From Arbacia lixula (taxonomy: Eukaryota > Echinodermata > Echinoidea > Arbacioida > Arbaciidae), in the NCBI GenBank assembly GCA_963669155.1, contig OZ022589.1:10528845-10592844 (forward strand): 64,000 nucleotides of DNA, in the 5' to 3' direction. Position 1 is the first letter of the stretch. Each line of letters begins with the position of its first letter. A model generated the notes under the pieces. The model did not search any database and was not told the DNA's origin. It worked only from the letters and a program-made list of their open reading frames with translations. The position numbers and the translations under genes are program-made. Shown here in pieces: positions 14,112-64,000 of the stretch.

Positions 14112-15252
14112 AGAAATTTAGAGAAAATAAACATACAAAGCTCAGGTCACAGCTAAGTAATGCTTTATGCAGGGCGAGAAATAGACAGTTACAAAGGAAA
14201 ACATCATCGATTCATATACATGTACATGTACAAAGATTACAATGCAGAAAACAACAAGTTACTTGCCTTACGTCAACAAAAGGTATGATTTGTAATTTAT
14301 ATTTGAGAGGAGAAATAGAGGGGGGAATGAAAACGCAATACGTGTATGTTGTATATTAAACATTCCCTTAAACAGTTATAAATCTGATGTACAAATACCA
14401 TTATATGAAAGACATACTGTACATGTAGATTGAAATATGTTCAGTAGTAGAATGTCGTTTGCATACATTTGCACTCAGTATTGAACGTTTCTTTGAAGTT
14501 ATGTTCATATCTTATTCGAATAATTGATGCTTTGTAGGGAGACAAATGTACTGTCTTCGTCTTGCTGTTACGGAGAGTAACGCCAAAAGAGTTATAGCAA
14601 AACAAAGACTAAAAAGCATTGTTATTAATGGCATGGTCATTTATTTTCCATTTAACATTTCCACACCGTTTTAACGTAATATTCTCAATACCTTGGAGAG
14701 CGAATTGTGAGGCAGAAAAGTGGTGCACGGTCCGGGTAGTAGTATAAAATTAATCGCGAAGCATGCACCTTTGTTCAACTTCACAGTTTGATACCAGACT
14801 AAGCCAAATATCCGAATATTGAAAACAGTAGTTATAAAGCTGAGCAAAACAATAAGCATCATAGAGATTGAACCCTTGTCATTGTACTGGATTTAGAAGT
14901 ATCAAATAGGACCGATTGTATTCGTATGACTTCGGGCCTTCTGGTTGGAACAACATCATGTGCATGGCAATGTATCAACCCAAAAGTATGGTAAACGAAT
15001 TCAGTTGTTCATTTTATTAGCATTATCGCCCTACTTATGATTCTTCCATTTGATTTTTATTTTCTTTAAAATAATCTTCTGTCTACCCCTTGTCTTTATT
15101 TCTCTCTATGTTTTGCTATTTATCTTCCTTCCATCAATTGTTTATTTTAAAAAAGGATGCGAAACAGTAAGAATGGCACTGCAGATCACATTATGTTTGA
15201 CATCTTTATTAGTTATAATTCTCATAAATCGCCTCAAAGCGATAGTTTACTA

Positions 15253-15731
15253 TTAAAGAAAGTTGGTTCAATAAAAGTAGATACGTGAAAAAAATAGTGA
15301 GGGTTTCATGAAAATCGGTCAAAAGATAAGAAAGTTATGGCCTTTTAAAGTTTTGATATTGTGACGTCACGTGCGAGGTGCTCTCCCTCATTATGCTGTC
15401 TACATCTTTTTTAAATGTCCATTTCCTCAAAAAGATATACATCCTTTGACTGTGCATCTGATACATCATAAGAAACTAATGTTTATACACATATCTCTCG
15501 AAAAAATGCATATTATGTAGTTAAATCCAGAAAAAAGGGCAATTTATGGAATCATAGTTTACAGCTCACAGCATTTTTATGGGAGAGCAACTTGCGCGTG
15601 ACGTCACAAAACAAAAGATCATAACTTTCTTATCCTTTTACGGATTTTTGTCAAACCTTCACTTATATGTTTCCTTCATATTTTTGCTTTTATTGAAAAC
15701 AACTTAATCTCAGGGTTACCAATCCCTTTAA
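15253..15731. mobile_element. MITE with long terminal inverted repeats and paired CRE sites
   Basis: Arms of about 125 bp are inverted copies around a loop of roughly 175 bp. Both arms contain TGACGTCA, RATAAGAAAGTTATG and CTCTCCC. The element is flanked by TTAA on both sides (15253-15256, 15728-15731), consistent with a TTAA target-site duplication as in piggyBac-type elements. No open frame. A partial copy is at about 34385-34605. Confidence 0.75.
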
Positions 15732-15993
15732 CACTTTGTATGCCGCATGTGTACTATTTTCACGAATAGTCGTAAAACACTCAAATCCCGCAACTTTACA
15801 TCTTGGACAAAAAGGATTAGAAATGACGATGTGTACTATTATCAGAAAGGTTTATTATTCTTATAACGAGCATTCTTTTGTATCAATATTGCTATCATTA
15901 GTAGTACTCGTAGTAGAAGTAGAGGAAGTATTACCTTACATATCTCTACGCCCCAACCCACTATATCCCACTCTACACTAATTCCTTCAGTTG

Positions 15994-15994
<1 letters not shown>

Positions 15995-16075
<81 letters not shown>
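15995..16075. repeat. (TC)n microsatellite
   Basis: An almost unbroken TC dinucleotide run of about 80 bp. Confidence 0.97.
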
Positions 16076-16079
<4 letters not shown>

Positions 16080-18091
16080 TCATTTCTAGGTATCTCTATC
16101 TCCCCCACACTTTCTGTATTATATACACATATCTTCAACAGTAATAGTGCTGTAAGGGGTATGAAAAGTCGGCAAGTGAAAAAGAATTGTAAACACGAAT
16201 GCGGTCTGTAGAGGGCGTTGTCAAAATAGTACATTTTGCTTGATCAATCACTACCACCTTGGACCCTACCACGACCGTATAGGGTCCATGCTAACATTAA
16301 ATGCGTATTCGTTCTGTCCTCTTAAAGTGTAGATTTGGGGCTTGGTTCACGGCTATGTTCAGGGTCAGAATTAGGGTTATGGCTGTCCCTAACCCTAAAA
16401 TATTATTTTCAGAGAGAGCGGAATAAGACTGTAGCCTATAGAATAGAGACGCTAGAATCATGGAGCTACGCCAACTATATATCCTTACCTTTGTATTTTG
16501 TCAGGTTACAAAACAAAATTAATGATTACGTTCATAACATTTTCATTTATAATCTATGACTGGTCCATACAATATAGGTGTTTCCTGTTTCCAAAATTAA
16601 CATGAATGAAATCGTTGCACGGGTAACAAATAACATTCAGTTTGTAGCTTGCTCTGTGTCGCCGTCACATTCTCGCCCTTATACCGGGCATTAATTCTAC
16701 CTGACACAGAATCAGTCTTGTATGGACCACCATTACCTTGTTGGTGATACAGCACGAACTGGTGGGAGAGAATCCAGGGGACGGGGTGGGAGGGGTGGAG
16801 GAAGGGAGGGGGAGGGGAGAGGAGGTGCATGATTGCGTGAGGGCTACTTTTACTTTTACGGAGGTTTTTTTTTATTTGCAGGGGCTATCATAAAGTGATA
16901 CAACTCTCTGTTTCTCTGTGTCCTCGGCTCTTTGTAAATAGCCACTTAAAACGCTAACCAACTAGTCAGGCTGTTTATCCAAGTAATCCTCCTTATCCCC
17001 CTGCTTTTTTGTCATCTTTTCCAAGCCACCTTTACGAAATACATGCCCCCAATAACTCAATTGTCTATGAGTGCGTTTGAAAACACTTATTCTAGCTTGA
17101 GGATATTGATCAACGATTCAATGAACATTGCGGTCCGTTAATCACGCTTTTTAGTTAGAATCATTTGAAAACGCCGATTATACACTGTAGGCTTCAACAA
17201 AAGTGAATTAACACGGCCTAATTCTATGGTAACGCATTAACTTCTTTTTCACTTTGATGTCGCCGTGTAACAATGTATCTGGATTAACACCAGGATATGA
17301 CCTTTCGTTCAATAGGTAGGGGACAAGCTGAATCTGTAACCACAAAACAAGGGCGAAGGGTTTCTCTTACTTTTAAACTCGGTGGACGATACACATAGGC
17401 CCATATTTTGAACAGAAATTTAACGCCAATAGTGTACTAAGCCCGGTCTAGCTTTATGAGACGCCAAATGAAACTATCATTGATTGACTGTGTCCTTGGA
17501 ATCAATATGGTTTATTGAGTTTGTCCACATAATTATTTCAGTGAATAATTGAAATCACCCACTGGAATCAATATGGTTTATTGAGTTTGTCCACATAATT
17601 ATTTCAGTGAATAATTGAAATCACCCACTGTTGTGGTACTGTGATAAAAATTAATGATGTTGTGACAGCTTCTGGTGATTTTTTCCCGCTCCATAAAGTT
17701 AGTCCACGTTCTAAGTTAAACTACCGTTGTGAAAACGGGCCATAATCTTGAGACGTTCCGTGAAGGAAGAAGATTGCCTGACGAGGATTAGTATACATTG
17801 TCTACACATGTTAAAGGAATGGTATCCCTTTTGCAGGTCAAAGCAATTCTGTAAATTCCACAGAAAATGGAAACAAATATGGATCAGAAGTTCTATCATA
17901 ATATTACAACTGGAAAATGACTTTGATTATCATAAGTGATCGGTAGATTGCGAGTAGGTTTTTTGTAACGTGGAGGTTTTTGGAAGTATGTCGGTGATTT
18001 TGTAAATACTACTGTTTAGGTATACTCCAATCCAAGCTGAGTTTCACGGCTTTTGTAAAAGGGCAACCTTTAAATCTATTTGGTTAAACAG
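16080..18091. other. Intergenic DNA with a 66-bp duplication
   Basis: No exon supported. It contains TTAGGG-like words near 16361-16400, a G-rich stretch near 16775-16825, and a 66-bp unit repeated exactly at 17497-17562 and 17563-17628 that itself contains an inverted AATTATT/AATAATT pair. Confidence 0.55.
17497..17628. repeat. Exact 66-bp tandem duplication
   Basis: Two adjacent copies starting TGGAATCAATATGG at 17497 and 17563 are identical throughout by eye. Confidence 0.93.
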
Positions 18092-18246
18092 AGCCATGTT
18101 GCATGTACGTTTTCAATTATTATAACTTACCATCAATGGTAGCTACCATAGCAACAGGTGCAATAATGAGAGCTTGTTGGCTGTTGCCATGTGAGTTACC
18201 ATTGATGGTAAGTTACAATAATTGAAAATCTATAAGCAACGTGGCC
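18092..18246. mobile_element. Foldback MITE, GCCATGTTGC family, copy 1
   Basis: Inverted arms share TTTTCAATTATT and ACTTACCATCAATGGTA with their complements around a loop containing GTTGGCTGTTGCCATG. The ends read GCCATGTTGC and GCAACGTGGC. Related copies occur at 53414-53570, 53875-54010 and 60953-61104. Confidence 0.8.
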
Positions 18247-18299
18247 CAGATGACGATAATATCAACACTGTCACACACAATACTTCAATAAACAATTAA

Positions 18300-21200
18300 T
18301 TATCCAATTGGATTGTTTTTTGTGAGATGGTTTATTCATATTCTTCAGTGAAAATGTCACAATAGTTGTTCAAATATGATACTTTACCTTTTTTTCAAGT
18401 CATACTACAATATAAACTTGGCATTAATTAGCTCTAACAGGTCCATAGATACATTATATGATAGGTTGCATAATCACAATCTGTACAAGCTCTAAAATAG
18501 CTCATATAACCATGAGAGAAAAAGAAAAAGTTCTATTAACCCAGTCTTACATGAGAGAGAAACATACAGAAGAAATGTCCATATATATTTTGAGCTATGT
18601 ACATGTAACACACAGACGTACATGCAAAGTGACATAACACATGAAACATGTATGGCATTTTGAAGTTTGAACAAAAGAACAGGCAAGGTTTTCTTAACAG
18701 ATTTCACCATGCTGATAAGCCAGCATACTTTAAGTATTCCACCCTTAGTTTGATCACAGGAGAACACAATCCTAAAAACAAACTGATTTGTGCAATATTA
18801 GACAAATTAACAAAAAAAGTGTCAACAGCTGGATCAAAAATCATACAATTTTTGAGAAAATGTATTATTTTTTTTTAATAATCGCTAGCCATGTTATCTG
18901 TTAGCTGTGAACGAGTGATTGTGTGGGCACTGGCTTAAGGTTAAGGATAGGAATGAGATGGGCAGGTTAATCATTGCTCTTTATACAAAATCTTTGCACC
19001 TATGACAACTTCCCTGATGTCACAAGATATTATTTAACTCTTCATGTCCCACTCACATTTTCACACCAGTAATTGCTACATAATGTATCAAAATCCTATC
19101 AAACAGAATCTGGTCTGGCAGAGAAAGTGGTAAGATACAGGGAGAGCGTGTTTGCATGTACAGCGCTTAAGACATTAAGATACCAAAGTACTTCTTTTTC
19201 ATTCGATCTCATTCGAGACTCGATTCATGTAAGTTTCTAAGTGTCATTTTAATACATAAGAATAGTTTGGGGGTTTAAAACCCTCTTTTTAAAATAATCC
19301 ACTTAAGTTTGCATGTTCTCCTCTTCATTTAGTTTTCAGAAAAGTAAACATGCATATGATCAAGTAGCAGGAATTTAAGAAAGAACAGGACGTAAAGTAT
19401 AAACTACGACAGCTATGGCAAACAAACAAAGATAAGTGCAATGCCCCAAGGCATGAAGAAATAAGAGGAAGATAAATCATTGTGAATTCTTCAGTCCATT
19501 ACGCAATGGTCTGAAATATACCAACACAGAAGAACTGCCAGGTTCTGCATTGATCTTTACTCAAGACCTTCCTGCTAGCACGATTCACATAAATATATAT
19601 GTATTTACATGTTGAGAAGGAATTTGAGTACAGCAGAACAGTACTTCACGAATGTATCACAAATGATGGAATTTCAAATAAACTTTGCTCTTGGATTTAC
19701 ATTTTACAATTTTTACATACAATGCACCAACAGGTAACTAATAAAATATAGGCTTTTTGAAAGAATTGTACAATAATACATAGCACGTAAATGATCTGTA
19801 ATACACGTACCAAGATAAATAATAAAAATTAATATGTTGTGATACAATTCCCTATGCTAATTTGATATAAGATTTTGTCATATAAATTATCATGTTTAGA
19901 AATATATTAGATTTCGCATCTAATGCTCATTCGTTTGCACCAGACAATATGTGACAGCATTTGGAGTTTCATCTGTGGAACTATGGTCCACACGAGTCAT
20001 AAAATTAATTAGAATTTATTTTGAACACACACGTATTAACAAAAATGGAAAATAAAAAAAGAAAGACAGAACCCATATTGAGCAAAGTCAAGTAGACTGA
20101 AAATGATAGTTCTTAAAGTCTTGAAAAATTCAGATTATCAAGAGCAGTTTCCCACACATCCAACTTCATATTTATTCTTCATGAGAGAAAGAGAGGGAGA
20201 GAGAGGAAAAGGGAGAGAGGAGGGAGAGGGAGGGAGAGGGAGGGAGAGGAGAGGGAGAGGAGAGGAACAGAGAGAAGGAGAGAGAGAGAAGGGGGGGCAG
20301 AGAGCTTAAACTATTGTGGGGAAAAGAACCTGCCATGTATATACATTTTAGAGATGCTTTTGGCAACTTCATAGCATATTAACACATAATCTTATCCTCT
20401 CTCTTGCATAAGGATCATGACAAATTAATCAATCATAATTTTGCGCAGTATTACACAAAGAGTCGAGGCTTTGTCTCAAAATTACCAAACAAAAAACAAA
20501 CTTACATATTTCATCAATCAACATTGATTTACATGAGAACTATTTCACAGACAATGCAAGATACGTATCATAACACAGTACAAGAAATTATATATCATAC
20601 AGAGATGTGTTGTTATAAAGTACTGGATAAAACAAACCAACAAAAAAGAGAAGTCAACTTAAGACACCATAATACAGCTCATCCCTTCTGTTACTTGTCA
20701 AAGTACTGCTCAAATTGGTTCAAAAAGGTTAAATTGTGCATGCACATTACAACATTTCATCTCATACCAACTATAATGCCAAGCAAATTCTCATGCACAT
20801 TCTCGCATTCCTATAACATCTCAAATGGCTTTCATAATACCAGTGATTATATCAACAGTTGAATACTTTTTGAACGTTTGTTTTAAATATAAATTACAAT
20901 ACATGCTGATCAAATATACACATTTATGAATTTGGGTGGATTGTTCATAACTATTTCATAAATACACACATCAAAGTGTGCACTCAACATACATTTATCA
21001 TTTCGTAAACTGCCTCTCATTTCTTGATATCTACTTTGACATATTACTTCGGCAGTTGTCCTTTTTGTGCTCAAGGGTTCCCTTTTGTCCCTTTTTAAAA
21101 TCAAAGCAACACAAACTGCATTCTGAATAACAAAGTATACACATTCGATAGATATGATCAGAAATGTCAACTTGTCATGGCAACTGGCTCATAAACACAA

Positions 21201-23453
21201 ATCTACACATGCATATTATAAAATGACCTGATTAAGATGGGAAGAATATTTCGTAGAGATGACGTTAATTCCTTTCACTGAAAGAAAAATAAAAAACACA
21301 TGTTACTCTACTCTGCCAACTGGTACATCCTACGGTTTTGTTCGTTGTTGTACATATAAAAAAATAAGATAAGCACTTAAAATTTTGCATGATATTTCTG
21401 TACATGGTACATGAAAAGTGAACACACCTCTGTACATCACGTCTTCTTTCAAAATGTCCATACATTACCATACTTGACTGTTTACTGAACATCATATGGA
21501 AATAAAAGTGAAGACTCCAGATAACAGACGAACTTCGAAGAAGAACTATACATGCCCGAACTTTCATGACAGTAACATTATTACATGACTTTCGGTGGAA
21601 ATGACATACCATGGAAACATTGACGATACATGGAGGCATGCATGCAAAGTGACATTGTAGTGATATTCATAAATCCAAATCATCACAAGCTTGGTCCTGT
21701 ATTGTGGAAACATATCTCTGCGAAATATACCGTACGCAATATATGGTGAAACTGAAGGAGCTGTGCTCACGATTGCAGTTATTATTAGATGAGACATTCA
21801 TAGCACACAAGGGCTGGATTGATCTGAGAGACAAGTCAGCAGCCCACATAAATGACAGATCTGAAATTCCTTGCATAATGCACACAAGTGTCTGACTCTT
21901 GGCCGTATCAATGATCGCACCTGTTTGTTTCATGCCTTTTCATGTACCCATCAGTGTGACATAATAATCGCCTTGTTGCTGTAAATACCGTTCAAACGAT
22001 GATACTTTGAAGAAAAAAAATCTGGAAGTTTACATACTGTGAAGCTCTTTGTTTCACTTGAATTAGAGAAATGCTTGCAATCACACACTGCAATCAAATG
22101 CAGTCCACTCAATACCTGTTATACACATTTAATTGCAAGGACTGACTGCAATTAATTGCAATCAAGTACATCAGCTCCATGCATTTGTAACACATTTGAT
22201 TGCATGCACAGTCACAGTCACTGTTCACAGTCGGCTCTATGTGTTTGAACACATTTGACAGCAATAATCTGCCATCAATTGCAGGCAGCACCTTATGCTT
22301 ATACACATTTGATTGCAAGCACTGACTTTGATTATTGCAATCAACTGTGTTAGTTCCATGCATTTGTAACAACTTTGATTGCATGCACTGACTGCAATTT
22401 TTTGCAGTGGGCTCCATGCATTTTAAAACATTTGACTGCAATAATTTGCCCTCAATTGTAGGCAGCTCCTTATGTTTGTACACATTTGATGGCAATGGTT
22501 CGCTGCAATAATTTGCAATCGATTGCAGGCAGCTCCTTATGTTTGTACACATTTGATTGCAATGAATCACAATAATTTGCAATCAAATGGAGGCAGCTCC
22601 TTTTGTTTGTACACATTTGATTGCAATGAATCACAATAATTTGCAATCAAATGGAGGCAGCTCCTTTTGTTTGTACACATTTGATGGCAATGAATCACAA
22701 TAATTTGCAATCAATTGCAGGCAGCTCCTTTTGTTTGTACACATTTGATTGCAATGAATCGCTACAATAATTTGCAATCAATTGCAGGCAGCGCCTTACA
22801 GTATGTTTGTACACATTTGATTGGATTCAATGACTGCAACTGAAAGATTGGACGGCCTCGGTCAACAACAAATAAGCCGAACCTCCTGAAGAGTACGTTA
22901 GATGACTTTTATCCTCAGCGGGCTGCGACAGTTTTGAAAATGTGACTCAAGAGAGCGTCCACCGGACCAACTCTGGATTCACACAATCAACCCTCTCACT
23001 ACTACTGGCACGAAGGTGTGTCGGAGTCGATGGAGTTTTCAAGGCCTGGTATTGGGAGGGTTAAAGGGGGAATAGAGGTGGCATCCATGAAGATTCAGAA
23101 AACGCTCTCTGGCTCCATATGGCACTGCACGATGATAGTACCTTCTGATCAGACTACTTGGACTGCTTACCAGCACTTCCATGCAGAGAGCTCGATATCT
23201 AGTAAATCCCACTCAAAAACCTTGATATCTTGTTAATTCCATGTGGAGGGGGCTCAATATCTTGTTCATTTCACGTAAAGAGCTTAATACCTTGTACACT
23301 CAACCCAGCGCGAATACAGTGTATCACAATCCAGATCAGTGTAACGTACGAATTACCCGTCGATGTTCACCTTACTCTCTCCATAGAGGGCAGCACATTA
23401 AGTTGAATCGTCAGTGATGTGACCGCTATCACACGAAGAGCGTGCTATTTCTC
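18300..23453 (-). other. HECW downstream region, possible 3'UTR
   Basis: AT-rich sequence after the HECW stop with no convincing coding region. HECW mRNAs in other animals have long 3'UTRs, but no poly(A) site can be chosen from sequence: sense-strand AATAAA occurs near 20171, 20017 and 18329 without other support. It holds the 64-bp array at 22085-22830 and a GA-rich tract near 20183-20300. Open frames of 124-157 codons here are AT-rich, composition-driven or repeat-derived. Confidence 0.4.
22085..22830. repeat. Tandem array of about 64-bp hairpin-forming units
   Basis: About 11-12 units. The motif CACATTT recurs at 22481, 22548, 22612, 22676, 22740 and 22812 (spacing 67, 64, 64, 64, 72), with more diverged copies from 22124. 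The best units hold a 13-bp perfect inverted repeat, CATTTGATTGCAA and TTGCAATCAAATG, with a 14-nt loop. Other shared words are GGCAGCTCCTT and GTTTGTACAC. It lies 0.6-1.4 kb downstream of the HECW stop codon. Confidence 0.92.

Positions 23454-64000
<40,547 letters not shown>

Noticed and set aside
20404-20862. 152-codon plus-strand open frame
   Set aside because: AT-rich, no domain or splice signals recognised, antisense to the probable HECW 3'UTR; length is possible by chance in AT-rich DNA lacking stops in one frame.
22109-22582. 157-codon minus-strand open frame with Cys/Asn/Gln-rich repeats
   Set aside because: Arises from the tandem units; the 64-bp period is not a multiple of three, so no repeated protein is preserved.
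22440-22830. CRISPR-like spacing of direct repeats
   Set aside because: Units are contiguous without unique spacers, and the genome is an animal one.

Overview
The window is animal (metazoan) DNA, probably from a marine invertebrate deuterostome such as an echinoderm or hemichordate. Multi-exon genes have GT-AG introns that are often under 1 kb, with no compact or bacterial layout. Simple repeats, small inverted-repeat transposons and the palindrome TACATGTA are abundant. The lineage is an inference; that the DNA is animal is secure from the gene content.

The one gene that can be read with confidence is on the minus strand. It is a HECW-type (NEDL1/NEDL2) HECT E3 ubiquitin ligase. I traced 23 consecutive coding exons from 64000 down to the stop codon at 23454. 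Every junction is GT-AG and all 22 phases agree. Together they give 1466 residues: the second part of a C2 domain, a 468-residue Ser/Thr-rich linker in one 1.4-kb exon, WW1, a coiled-coil and helical-box region, WW2, and a complete HECT domain with its catalytic Cys in the last exon. The start codon, the HECW N-terminal domain and the first part of C2 lie beyond 64000. Residue numbers below count from the first complete codon in the window.

Layout by region: 1-13249 is non-coding as far as I can see. 13250-13960 looks like the promoter and first coding exon of an unidentified minus-strand gene running off the left edge. 14-18.3 kb is repeat-rich intergenic DNA. 18.3-23.45 kb is AT-rich sequence downstream of the HECW stop (possible 3'UTR) and includes a 64-bp hairpin-forming tandem array. 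23.45-64 kb is HECW, whose introns carry several miniature inverted-repeat (MITE-like) families, long GA/CT tracts and minisatellites.

The observations most worth checking are a duplicated, diverged copy of the C2 exon at 63427-63474 that could be a mutually exclusive exon or a dead one; a repeat array at 43.07-44.22 kb that copies a 5' splice site of HECW; the hairpin array at 22.1-22.8 kb; a 1.43-kb nested inverted-repeat element at 30.17-31.61 kb; and the unidentified first exon near 13.3 kb. I found no rRNA, true tRNA, CRISPR, viral gene or bacterial-type feature.
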